A stretch of DNA of 64,000 bases, from the NCBI GenBank assembly GCA_963716235.1, contig CAVQTE010000015.1:53424-117423 (forward strand). Reading direction: 5' to 3'. Below the pieces are notes generated by a model. It saw only the letters and a program-made list of their open reading frames with translations. It had not been told where the DNA came from and made no database searches. Within the stretch, counting starts at the first letter, position 1; each line of letters opens with the position of its first letter. The stretch is from Sva-07 sp963716235. GTDB taxonomy: Bacteria > Actinomycetota > Acidimicrobiia > Acidimicrobiales > Ilumatobacteraceae. Positions 30,379-38,817 of the stretch are shown piece after piece. The position numbers and the translations under genes were made by a program.

Positions 30379-31242
30379 CTACTTCCGGCGACCGTGAAGT
30401 AATCGTCTCCACCTGCGTCGGATCCGATATCCCACCAACATGGGAGGCAGGTGGAACGGGCGTCGGTACGGATGAAACGCACGTCGGCCGCCGGGCAGGT
30501 GCAGTTGCTCCCAGATGACGGCGTCTTCAATCTCTTGGTCATTGGCATTGTAGAGACGTTCTTCATCAGGACAAAACCAACTTCTGAAGATACCGGTGTC
30601 GACGAGATCAAAACTCCATAGAGCGCCGAACAAAGGAAGGCGTAGCTCGTCGTGACCAAGCTCCGTTATCTCACACTTCGCATACCGATCAAGGAAGGCG
30701 CGCGGAAGACAACAACCTCCTGCGAGACATGCCGACATCGGTCCCTCGTAACCCAGGGAGGTCCGAGCGTATTCTTCGAGCCTTCTCGTCTCTTCGCCAA
30801 GTGGCTCACGGATACACCAACTCCATCTATCTTGGATCTGGCAAAGATGTGTGAGCCCAGTGAGACCGATCGCTCTTTCACCTACGTGGCCGTATAGTTC
30901 CTCGAGGCTCGCCAAGAGCAACAGGTCCCACTCAATGAAGTGGAGCATATCGAAATCAAGTTGGTGCCCCCACTCCTGATACCAAGAGCGGATTGCAAGA
31001 TCGGAGTGCTGATATTTCCATTGGGCGTCGCGCCCTTTGATTGACGCCCAATGGTCGAATAGGTGTCCGAGTTCACCGAAGGCTTCGTCCTCTGCGGACT
31101 CCTCTCCTCCATATAGAGCCCAGACATCAATCCCTGGGTTGAGCGCTCGAATTATTCCGACATGATTCGCACAGGTGATCCAGTCCCGATGGAACCTGAA
31201 TAGGACAGCGCGCCGGATCGAACTCGCTCGTTGCACTCGCAT
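30379..31242 (-). CDS. Uncharacterised, glycosyltransferase-like protein
   Basis: An intact 287-residue protein from ATG 31242 (ATG 31302 is an in-frame alternative adding 20 residues). SIRRAVLFRFHRDWITCANHVGI opens it; WALYGGEES, DMLHFIEWDLLLLASLEELY and CLAGGCCLPRAFLDRYA are readable. The IEWDLLLL text recalls the DxD strand of GT-A nucleotide-sugar transferases, and the tail is arginine-rich. I cannot name the family. Membership of the polysaccharide locus supports a glycosyl-transfer role, but that is inference. Confidence 0.6.
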   Translation of the reverse strand: MRVQRASSIRRAVLFRFHRDWITCANHVGIIRALNPGIDVWALYGGEESAEDEAFGELGHLFDHWASIKGRDAQWKYQHSDLAIRSWYQEWGHQLDFDMLHFIEWDLLLLASLEELYGHVGERAIGLTGLTHLCQIQDRWSWCIREPLGEETRRLEEYARTSLGYEGPMSACLAGGCCLPRAFLDRYAKCEITELGHDELRLPLFGALWSFDLVDTGIFRSWFCPDEERLYNANDQEIEDAVIWEQLHLPGGRRAFHPYRRPFHLPPMLVGYRIRRRWRRLLHGRRK

Positions 31243-31437
31243 TCCTGCTTCTCCTGGAGGTTGTTCGGACGTTGCCGACACGATGAGTGATCTGATTGCC
31301 ATGCGGCTTGGTAGCGAATATAGGGCGCTTCGCGTCTGAGGGTTGGGGTCGGTTGATCGGGTGGATCCGGGACGCGTCGCAGGGGCCCTGCAATTCTCGG
31401 TGATGTTCGAAGTCAGCGAGTTGCGAGGAGCCCCTGC

Positions 31438-31545
31438 TTGGAAACGGATGCTACGCGCATGTCCGCGCTGCTGGTCGGTCTGCCCGATGTCACGGTGGTC
31501 GGCGTCGGCGATTGGCCGGGGTGGTTGCGGATCGTGGTCGACCAC
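31438..31545 (+). pseudogene. ISL3-family transposase N-terminal remnant
   Basis: About 36 codons (MSALLVGLPDVTVVGVGDWP then GWLRIVVDH) match the N-terminal region of ISL3-type transposases, and stop making sense after 31545. No catalytic part follows. A direct junction to a glycosyltransferase fragment lies at about 31540. Remnant of an insertion element that recombined into the locus. Confidence 0.45.
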
Positions 31546-31690
31546 ACCGTCGGTCTCGGTCGTCGTGCCCGTCTTCGGGACCGAGGAGCACGTCGCAAAC
31601 TGCCTCAGGTCGTTGCTGGAGTAAACGCCGGACGGCGTCGGGCTCATCGTGGTCGAGGACCATTCATCAGGTGATGTCGAATCGATTGTG
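31546..31690 (+). pseudogene. GT2 glycosyltransferase N-terminal fragment with premature stop
   Basis: In one frame: SVSVVVPVFGTEEHVANCLR, SLLE, then a TAA, then TPDGVGLIVVEDHSSGDVES. The TAA replaces what should be CAA (Gln, as in SLLEQT), so a C-to-T change killed the gene. The downstream part of a GT2 domain is absent. It joins the ISL3-like piece directly. A genuine pseudogene fragment rather than a sequencing frameshift. Confidence 0.5.
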
Positions 31691-32013
31691 GCTCCCGGCG
31701 GGTACTCGCCGGCTCAGCACGAGATGTGCGACTTGCCGCTGAGCGGATCAGTCCTCCGCCGACTTCGAGTGACGTCCGGCGGGGCTCGACGCCTCATCGC
31801 CGGAACGCAGCGCGGAGGCGGTGCCGTCACAACGGGTAAGGATGCTCATTCCTTGGCCGCAAGCCGGCACCGGATGGGCCGCCGGTGCGGGATCATCACC
31901 GTGATCGAACACCCCCAACAAGAGTTGCCGACAGCGGCCGGACTCGGCGAACTGACCCTGCTCCAGAGCGAAGTCGTCATCCACCCGTGATGTGGCGACT
32001 CCCGCAACGCCAG
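31691..32013 (+). other. Stretch without a recognisable gene
   Basis: About 320 bases between the glycosyltransferase fragment and the FkbM gene. Open frames on both strands are low-complexity and match nothing I know. Probably leftover sequence from the recombination that created the remnant pair just upstream. Confidence 0.35.
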
Positions 32014-32876
32014 TCATCGCCAGGCATAGACGTAGTCGTGCGCCGCAACCCGAGGGTCATACTCCCGCCCGCGCACGGTGAATCCATGATCGACCAGCCA
32101 GCTGGTGACTTCGCTCTTCGACCTCGCCCAATCCGTACCGAGAAAGTCATGGCATAGATCGTCATGTTGCAGATCATCGGAGCGATTGCCTCCATGCCTC
32201 TGATTGCTTCCTTCTCTGCCCCCTCGATGTTCATCTTCAGCCAATCGATCCTCGTGATCCCGCGTTCGAGACAGAGGTCGTCGAGCGTGACCGCCGGGAC
32301 CTCCGTCACACCGGCTTCGAAGACATTCGCGGCGACCCACTGCGGCCCGTCAGAAATCGTCACCACCCGTGGTTTGTCCGATGCAGCAGCATGGATCGCT
32401 TCGACCTGCTTCCAGTCGTTGAGCCGACACAACTGCTCCAGCCGCCGAAAGGTGTCGGGCGCCGCTTCGATCGAGAGCACTGAACCCTCCGGACCGACCA
32501 TGTTTGCGAGGGCGAACGTCTCTCCACCGTGACCCGCCCCGACATCGACGACGATGTCACCTGCCCCTGGCCGGTAGTGCAAGAACATGAGTTCCTCGAA
32601 GTCATACGATTCGCCGTCCATTGCCCAATCGCGCCACTCCTCCCAGCGCCTAACGTCGGCCACCCGACCCTCCGGCCATCGGTGGATCCACGAACGTTGG
32701 CGAGGGGACCACCTCAGCGTTCGTAGCTGTCGATGTTGCATCGTGGCCCAAGCGGAGCGGACAGGTCCGAGTATCAACCGGCCGCCATGTGCGATCCATC
32801 CACCACGAACATCGATCGCGACAACAGTCGCCGTCAGTCGTTCACGAAAGCGTCGTCCGTGAAGGGAAACATGCAT
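32014..32876 (-). CDS. FkbM-family SAM-dependent methyltransferase (one frameshift)
   Basis: About 287 residues. YRPGAGDIVVDVGAGHGGET is SAM motif I; FALANMVGPEGSVLSIEAAP, NDWKQVEAIHAAAS and the FkbM hallmark ITRIDWLKMNIEGAEKEAI follow, the last being the typical IDxLKxDIEGAE motif with N for D. A shift near 32155 is bridged to a C-terminus ending RGREYDPRVAAHDYVYAWR. FkbM enzymes methylate sugar or polyketide hydroxyls; here a glycan sugar is the likely acceptor. Start ATG 32876 or GTG 32900. Confidence 0.8.
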
Positions 32877-32900
32877 ACCTGCAAAGGCTAGCGAGTACAC

Positions 32901-32967
32901 ATCGCGGCCGAAGGCCGCAGCGACAGACGAGTCGATTCAGGTTCATTGTTGCGGAGTTCCATGAACT
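32901..32967 (+). pseudogene. FkbM-type methyltransferase remnant, piece before IS21
   Basis: A short coding piece reading SRFRFIVAEFHEL in frame up to the IS boundary. It is continuous, after removal of the IS and one copy of GAACT, with the piece at 35114-35383. Its 5' end is lost at about 32900, where the opposite-strand FkbM gene begins. So the gene was already truncated before or when the IS came in. Confidence 0.55.
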
Positions 32968-33038
32968 TGTCGGTGACGCTCGAAATGTCCGCGTTTGTGC
33001 CGGTCGAAAAGTGAACAGTTGATGTTCTGTTCGCCAGG

Positions 33039-33844
33039 TTAGTTGTCGGTGTCGCTGGTGGTGGTCCGGATGCTGGGCAGGGTGTCGATGCCACGGTTGC
33101 GGAGCCGGTAGCTGGCGCCCTTCAACGTGAGGACGTCGGCGTGGTGGACGATTCGGTCGATCATCGTGCGGCGACGGCTTGGTCGCCGAACACGCCGCCC
33201 CAGGCCGAGAACGGCAGGTTCGAGGTGAGGATCAGCGAGGCGTGTTCGTAGCGCGATGACACCAGTTGGAACACCAAGTTGGCGGCGTCTTGTTCGAAGG
33301 GGAGGTAGCCGACTTCGTCGATGATGATGAGCCCGTAGCGGCGCAGCCGGGCGAGCTCGGCGGGGAGTCGTCCGAGGCGGTGGGCTTCGGTGAGTCGGGC
33401 GACCCAGTCGACGGCGGTGGCGAACAGGACCCGGTGGCCGTGGTGGGCGGCGATCACGCCGAGGCCGGTGGCGAGGTGGGTTTTGCCGGTGCCGGGCGGG
33501 CCGAGCAGCACGACGTTGCGGGCCTCGGTCAAGAACGCGCCGGAGGCGAGCGCGGCGATCTGCTGGCGGACTGCGGGTTGGTGGTCCCAGTCGAAATCGT
33601 CGAGGGTCTTGGGGGCCGGGAACCCCGCCCAGCGGATCCGCTGGGCGGCGCCCGACGCGTTGCACGCTGAGACTTCGCGTTCGAGCACGGCGGCGAGGTA
33701 GTCCTCATGCGTCCAGCCGGCATCGCGGGCTTGGTCGGCGAGCCGGGCAGCGGCTTCGGTGATCCGTGGTGCTTTCAACGCGGCGGCCAGGAAGTGGATC
33801 TGCTTGACGGCATCCGAGGGTGGTGGCTGTTTGGCGCCCATCAC
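33039..33844 (-). CDS. istB: IS21-family helper ATPase IstB (one frameshift)
   Basis: About 268 residues. VVLLGPPGTGKTHLATGLG is Walker A; YGLIIIDEVGYLPFEQDAA is Walker B with the IstB-typical DEVGYLPF; LVFQLVSSRYEHASLILTSN is the conserved sensor region. A single shift near 33175 separates the body from the C-terminus (MIDRIVHHADVLTLKGASYR). The AAA+ ATPase assists IstA in target selection. Its start overlaps the istA stop by 4 bp, the usual IS21 arrangement. Confidence 0.92.
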
Positions 33845-35043
33845 GCGACTCCCAGCCCGTCGAGCCCGAATGCTCGGTCGTAGTCGGCGAGATCACGAAC
33901 GAGGTGACCGTCAGCGACAAAGCGCGGTTGGTTGAACAGTTCACGCAGCAGCCGGGCGCCCTCGACGTGAGCGGGATCGGTGACGGTCATCTTGCGGGCC
34001 CAGACCCGAATGGTCGGCCACGATCCGGCCGTCGACATGGACACGAACACGTTCGAGATCCGCGGTGACAACGACCTGGCGGCCGATCGCGTTCGGTCAA
34101 CGGAGTAGTCGCTGGTGTCGACTCGCACGTAGTAGTCGCGTCCGAGTCGGATCTGGTTGTGCCAGCCAGCGGCGGCGGGACCGGCGGCAACGCCAACATC
34201 GCTGCCCGATCGGCATAACCAGATCGATCGGACGGGCCTTGATCGTGCGCACCTCACGGCCATTGGCTGTTTGAAGCCACACGTTGAACTGGGCGTTGAA
34301 GTCCGCCGGCGAGTCGAAGCTGCGACCCGGCATGAACGACGTCTCGAAGAACCCGTTGCGCCGCTCGACGATCCCTTTCGATTCAGGATCGTGCGGCTTG
34401 AGTTGATGCAACCGGGTCGCCAAGGTCCCACAGAACTCGCCGACGCCTGCTGCGAGTCGGCCCCGACGACCGATCCCGGACTCGTTGTCCCAGATCAACC
34501 GGCGCGGCACCCTGCCCAGGTCCTGCAGCAACGACCACGTCCCCAACAACAAATCCGGCGTCTGACGCGTTGGCAGCATCCGCCCGGTCGTGAACCGCGA
34601 GTGTGCGGCCACGATCACCAGCACCGGCAACAACCCCTTCGTGCCGTCCTCGAGCGGGATCCGCTCAGGCGGGAACCACAGATCACACTGCGCCGCGTCA
34701 CCCGCCGCCCACACCAGCCGATCAGCCGGATCCGGGCGACGATGCTCCGGACGCAGGCGGCGCACATTGTCACGGAACCACGTGATCGACCCCGACCAGC
34801 CCACCCGCTCGGCGAGCACCGTCGCCGGCATCTCCGGATGCTCCTCCAGCAACGCCCGCACCCCGCCTCGAACGGCGCGAACGACGTCACCGCCGGTGTC
34901 CGCTCGTATCTCGGTGGCGCCGACGACGCCACCGCCTTGCCCACCGTCGTGCGCGAGATCCCCAACCGCTCAGCGATCTGCTTCTTCGGCACCCCCTCCG
35001 CAGCGAGACTCCGAATCAACGCCCAATCCTCCACAGTGATCAC
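33841..35043 (-). CDS. istA: IS21-family transposase IstA (frameshifted)
   Basis: About 400 residues in three frame pieces (shifts near 34860 and 34190). N-terminal HTH: AAEGVPKKQIAERLGISRTT. DDE catalytic core: DAAQCDLWFPP (first Asp), RRLIWDNESGIG (second Asp) and PHDPESKGIVERRNGFFE (Glu). A C-terminal beta-rich segment (YYVRVDTSDYSVDRT) is the end of the core domain. GTG start at 35043. Cuts and joins the IS ends, with IstB as partner. Confidence 0.92.
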
Positions 35044-35108
35044 ACTCCAATCTTCGAGTGTTCACTTTTCGAGCGTCGCTACTGACCAGTTTTCAAGCGT
35101 CGTCGACA

Positions 35109-35383
35109 GAACTGGACGCGCTCTTCTCCGAGCCATTCTTTGCGTTCGCATCCGAACGTTCGAGAAGATCCTGCAAACGCACTCTTGGGTTCACATTCAT
35201 CCCAACAACTACTACCCAACGGTGACGGTCGACGGGATCGAGATTCCTCGCATCGCGGAGTTCACCTTCGCTCGACGCGATCGGATCGAGGGTGAGACGT
35301 TCGCGAATCGCTTTCCACACCCGCTCGACTTCGACAACACGGACCATCCTCACGTGCGCTTGCCACGTTCGCTCTTCCGCTGA
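35109..35383 (+). pseudogene. FkbM-type methyltransferase C-terminal remnant after IS21
   Basis: About 90 codons: LDALFSEPFFAFASER, then after a likely single-base shift FEKILQTHSWVHIHPNNYYP, then VDGIEIPRIAEFTFARRDRI, HPLDFDNTDHPHVRLPRSLF and the stop. HxHxNN...G..IP...E.TF is the C-terminal signature of FkbM-like methyltransferases. Together with 32901-32967 it is one interrupted gene, so IS21 insertion is a real disruption rather than a sequencing artefact. The remaining copy is also 5'-truncated. Confidence 0.65.
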
Positions 35384-35535
35384 AGGTGACCCGGCGCATT
35401 GATCGCCTCCGGTCGGGACGAACGTCATCGACAGTCCACATGCCACCAGCGATCCGCACCCCGTGCGCAGGTCATCGGCTCGACCCTACGACCACTACGT
35501 GTCTGTCGGAAGTACCCTGCTGTTGGCTGTCGCTG

Positions 35536-37071
35536 CTACGAGCTCGGAAATCCGATCTCACAGAGGCCGAGTGGCTCGAGTGCCGGCGCTAAACGTTCAA
35601 CGGCATCTCGTTGGATACCAACGAAGAAGAACGACCGATCGAGATCCTCCACGGGGCACAGGGCGAAGATGCGATACACGGTCGTGAGGTCGTCGGACGA
35701 AGTCGCCATCATCGGGCGGAAATGGCCGTAGCCGCTGTGCAGCAGGATCACGGTGGGCCGAATCGCATCGATCGTGTACCGGTAGTCGACCTTGCCCCAC
35801 GGTGACCACAACACACCTGATTCGGCGATGTGTCGATCGGCGAGTCCGAGGAAGTCATGAACGTACGCGTCAGGGGCATAGTAGGAGAAGTATCCGAGTG
35901 CCTCGACCGTCACGATGTCGCTGTCTCGAAGCTGCGCGCGCAGTGCCAGAGCCATCCTGCGATTCTGGTCGTACGGCTGGTCCAGGGCGAGACTCGGCGA
36001 TGTCCAGGTCGACGCGAACAATCCCACGACAACGAGACCGGCGACCGCCGCGGCCAGCATCGCCGCTATTGGAACGCCGAACCGGCCTGGATCCGCACGC
36101 AACACGGTCCACAGCGCCGTGGCAGCCAGTCCTGCGGCAGTCGCGAGCATGGGCACATACGGCGTCAGCAATCGGAAATGGGACATCCAGTCGCCACCGT
36201 TTCGAACCGCGACGACCACGGCCGTGCCGAAAGCGAGCAGGGCGAGCACCGGCGCGGTCCACGGACGGACTGCGAGACCAAGGAGCGGCAGGAACAGGAC
36301 ACCACCAATGGTCGGGACCGAGTCACGGATGTACTGGCGTCCTGGGACGAGATTGTCCGTGAACATCGAGACGTCGAAGAGCCCGCCCGACTTGGCTCGA
36401 ACGCTGTTCGGCAACACGTCGCCGAAGTAGGCGTAGCGCGCAACCGTGATCCCCGCCACGATGCCGAGCCAAACGGCGCCGACACGGATGATCACGTCAC
36501 GCCGACGCTGCTCGCCGACATCGGATCGAAACGCCAGCACCAGCACGACGGGCGCCAGCAGCACGACAGACTCGACACGTGTCGAGAACAGCAACCCACC
36601 TATGATCCCGATCCGCCACGGACGTTCGTCGAGGACTGCGCCGATCAGTTCCACCAACAGCAACGCGTAGAGCCCTCCCTCCAGTCCGAAGAACGCCATC
36701 GACCAGAACGCCGGGCACAGGGCGATGAGCGCCACCGTGACAACGGGGCTGCCCCCATGGCGCTTCGCATACTGACCGGCACGCACCGTCGCAATCAGCC
36801 CGAGGATGACCCCTCCATACCCTGCCGCGTAGCCAGGGCTCAGACCGAGGCCGATGGGCACTGCCATCATGACCGTCCAGAGCAGGTTGCTGAACGCCTC
36901 CACGTGCTCGTCGAGGTTGAACACCAACCCGTCGCCCTCGATCAGGTGGAGCGAGGCACGCAACGAGATGTAGGCGTCGTCGACGACACCTTTGGGTGAG
37001 AACAGGATGACCATGAAGATCGTGACCGTACCGATGGCGGGCAGCAGAAACCGTCGCCATCTCGAAGCCAT
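35536..37071 (-). CDS. Polytopic GT-C-type membrane glycosyltransferase (AftB-like)
   Basis: An intact 511-residue protein from ATG 37071 (an open frame continues upstream to 37257 but has no membrane content). About 10 hydrophobic helices occupy residues ~8-360. After the first helix comes DDAYISLRASLHLIEGDGLV and VEAFSNLLW, resembling the DD-Y/F..R..G.G.VFN..E.VEG motif of mycobacterial AftB-type and related GT-C enzymes, where the Asp pair is catalytic. GLADRHIAESG and HSGYGHFRPMM appear in the soluble tail. It uses a polyprenyl-phosphate sugar donor on the outer membrane face. AftB function itself is not implied. Confidence 0.72.
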   Translation of the reverse strand: MASRWRRFLLPAIGTVTIFMVILFSPKGVVDDAYISLRASLHLIEGDGLVFNLDEHVEAFSNLLWTVMMAVPIGLGLSPGYAAGYGGVILGLIATVRAGQYAKRHGGSPVVTVALIALCPAFWSMAFFGLEGGLYALLLVELIGAVLDERPWRIGIIGGLLFSTRVESVVLLAPVVLVLAFRSDVGEQRRRDVIIRVGAVWLGIVAGITVARYAYFGDVLPNSVRAKSGGLFDVSMFTDNLVPGRQYIRDSVPTIGGVLFLPLLGLAVRPWTAPVLALLAFGTAVVVAVRNGGDWMSHFRLLTPYVPMLATAAGLAATALWTVLRADPGRFGVPIAAMLAAAVAGLVVVGLFASTWTSPSLALDQPYDQNRRMALALRAQLRDSDIVTVEALGYFSYYAPDAYVHDFLGLADRHIAESGVLWSPWGKVDYRYTIDAIRPTVILLHSGYGHFRPMMATSSDDLTTVYRIFALCPVEDLDRSFFFVGIQRDAVERLAPALEPLGLCEIGFPSS

Positions 37072-37240
37072 CGCCGAATGCGACACCTCACTTGGAGGAA
37101 GATCCAAGCACTTCGCTGCATCGCCCCCGGGCAACTCCGTGCGCATTGCCCACATCGTACTGCCCACCATCTGATCACCCGACGACGGCGACAACTGCAC
37201 GGGAATCGAGTGCGACGGCGAGACACGAGGATCAGCCATC

Positions 37241-37270
37241 GGCCCCCGATCGACCATGCGATCGGGGGCC
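37241..37270 (-). terminator. Hairpin terminator downstream of the LDTR repeat gene
   Basis: A 12-bp perfect inverted repeat: GGCCCCCGATCG (37241-37252) and CGATCGGGGGCC (37259-37270) with a 6-base loop ACCATG. It lies 35 bases past the stop of the repeat gene on the minus strand. No clear T-tract. Confidence 0.65.
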
Positions 37271-37304
37271 GTGCCAACGAGTTGGTTGAATGGCCTCGCT
37301 GTGT

Positions 37305-38564
37305 TCAGACGGGAGCGGGGAAGTACCCGATCGCGTCGGCGAGCAGGTGGGCCCCGCCACCGGGACCGAGATAGATGCAGACCTTTCCCTTTGCGTCCAC
37401 TCGAGTGATGACCAGGTTCGGAACGGTCTGACCGGCGACGAAGTTCAAGTTGGACGCCACAGGAATCGGCTGATCACATGGGTACACAGTGGCGTAAGAA
37501 GGACCGTCTGCCTCGACCACCGTCACGTTGAAGATGACCGTGGCACCTTTGGGGATACCGACGCGGCCGGCGACCTTGAACTCCTTGAACGAATCAGCGG
37601 TCACGAACCCCGAGCCGTCGGCGTGGCCATCGATGGTCGCTGCACCGGGCCGGGTGTCGAGCATCCGAGCCGGAACCGAAAAGCCGACGAAGTTGGTGCC
37701 GACGGGCAGATACCCGATGGCATCGACGATGAAGTGCGCTCCACCACCTGGGCCGGCAGCGATGCACACCTTGCCGTCACCACTCATCCGAGTGACCACC
37801 AGATTCGGCACGGTCTGACCGGCAACGAAGTTCAAGTTCGACGACACCGGAAGTGGCTGATCACACGCGTAGATCGTCGCGTAACTGGGCCCGGTCGATT
37901 CGACCGCAGTCACATTGATCACCACCGCAGCAGCGTCAACCGGGATACCGGCACGGGTGCCGACCTTCACCTCCCGCACGGTGGTGGCCGCAACCACGCC
38001 GCCGCCGACAGCATGACCATCGACCGTCGTGGTACCGGGCCGGGTGTCGAGCAGCCGAGCCGGAACCGACAACCCGACGAAGTCGGTGCCGGCTGGGAAG
38101 TACCCGGCGGCATCGATGATGAAGTGCGCTCCACCACCGGGGCCGGCGTGTATGCACACCTTGCCGTCAGCGCTCATCCGCGTGACCACCAGGTTCGGCA
38201 CGGTCTGACCAGCGACGAAGTTCAAGTTGGACGCCACCGGAATCGGCTTACCACACGCGTAGATGGTCGCGTAGCTGGCCCCGGTCGCTTCGACCGCAGT
38301 CACGTTGATCACCACAGCAGCAGCGTCGACAGGGATACCGGCACGGGTGCCGACCTTCACTTCGCGGACGGTTCCACCCTCGACCACGCCACCGCCGACG
38401 GCATGGCCGTCGACCGTCGTGGTACCGGGCCGGGTGTCGAGCAGCCGGGCCGGAACCGACAACGACACGAAGCCGGTTGCCGATGCCGCCACTTGGGTGG
38501 CCGGCGACCAAGCCATACTCGCCACGAGCACCGATGCGACTGCGAATACCGAACGAATCCTCAT
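37305..38564 (-). CDS. Secreted protein with three tandem LDTR modules
   Basis: An intact 419-residue protein. A signal peptide covers residues 1-28 (IRSVFAVASVLVASMAWSPA, cleavage near AASA). The rest is three near-identical 130-residue modules (residues 32-161, 162-291, 292-419), each with LSVPARLLDTRPG, GTRAGIPVDAAAVVINVTAV, NLNFVAGQTVPNLVVTRMS and GGGAHFIIDAAGYFP. This module is common in secreted Acidimicrobiia-type proteins; its function is unknown to me. A strong Shine-Dalgarno GAGGAGG lies at 38571-38577, seven bases from the ATG. No sorting signal. The same module type recurs in the metalloprotease at 46908. Confidence 0.8.
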   Translation of the reverse strand: MRIRSVFAVASVLVASMAWSPATQVAASATGFVSLSVPARLLDTRPGTTTVDGHAVGGGVVEGGTVREVKVGTRAGIPVDAAAVVINVTAVEATGASYATIYACGKPIPVASNLNFVAGQTVPNLVVTRMSADGKVCIHAGPGGGAHFIIDAAGYFPAGTDFVGLSVPARLLDTRPGTTTVDGHAVGGGVVAATTVREVKVGTRAGIPVDAAAVVINVTAVESTGPSYATIYACDQPLPVSSNLNFVAGQTVPNLVVTRMSGDGKVCIAAGPGGGAHFIVDAIGYLPVGTNFVGFSVPARMLDTRPGAATIDGHADGSGFVTADSFKEFKVAGRVGIPKGATVIFNVTVVEADGPSYATVYPCDQPIPVASNLNFVAGQTVPNLVITRVDAKGKVCIYLGPGGGAHLLADAIGYFPAPV

Positions 38565-38707
38565 GACGAACCTCCTCGTTCATGACCTCAACGGCTATTT
38601 CAACTGTTGACGGTATGGATCCCCACGCTGTGCGGCTAGAGGCGTTCGCCCCCGAAATGCGACAACTCCCGGGTCCGGGCGGGGCCAATTCGTCGAGCGG
38701 CTTACGC

Positions 38708-38776
38708 CGACACTCCCGATGGCACATGCATCCGTGACTACATCCACGTCGAAGACCTCGCAGACGCGCTGGTCAC
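38708..38776 (+). pseudogene. galE-like fragment
   Basis: About 23 codons reading DTPDGTCIRDYIHVEDLADA then LV. Over some 60 bases it differs from the galE gene at 26500-26560 in only about four positions (for example GGCACATGC versus GGCACGTGC). No other part of galE is nearby. A footprint of a lost galE copy or a recombination scar. Positions are read by eye. Confidence 0.6.
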
Positions 38777-38817
38777 CGTGCCTGGCTGAAGGGGTCGGCG
38801 GCAGTGTCCCGAAACTG

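Larger units (their letters stand above)
32968..35108 (-). mobile_element. Complete IS21-family insertion sequence with 5-bp target duplication
   Basis: A 2141-bp element. The imperfect terminal repeats are TGTCGGTGACGCTCGAAATG at 32968 and, reading inward on the other end, TGTCGACGACGCTTGAAAAC (35108-35089). Internal copies of TCGAAAAGTGAACA also occur near both ends (33004-33017 and inverted at 35059-35072), typical of the multiple terminal repeats in IS21. The 5-bp sequence GAACT flanks the element directly on both sides (32963-32967 and 35109-35113), a target-site duplication. It carries istA and istB on the minus strand. It lies inside an FkbM-type gene. Confidence 0.9.

Noticed and set aside
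3813..34200. Programmed frameshifting or widespread pseudogenisation
   Set aside because: The shifts are in unrelated genes, mostly at short homopolymers, with no slippery heptamers or pseudoknots, and coding bias continues on both sides.
35830..36999. A 389-codon plus-strand frame
   Set aside because: It is antisense to the intact GT-C membrane protein, is rich in Arg/Gln/His, and has no recognisable domain.
37305..38564. Regular repeats that could suggest a CRISPR array
   Set aside because: The repeat unit is about 390 bp, coding and in frame, without spacers or cas genes.
37290..38585. A 431-codon plus-strand frame with repeats
   Set aside because: The repeats merely mirror the tandem modules of the minus-strand secreted protein, which has a signal peptide and a strong ribosome-binding site.
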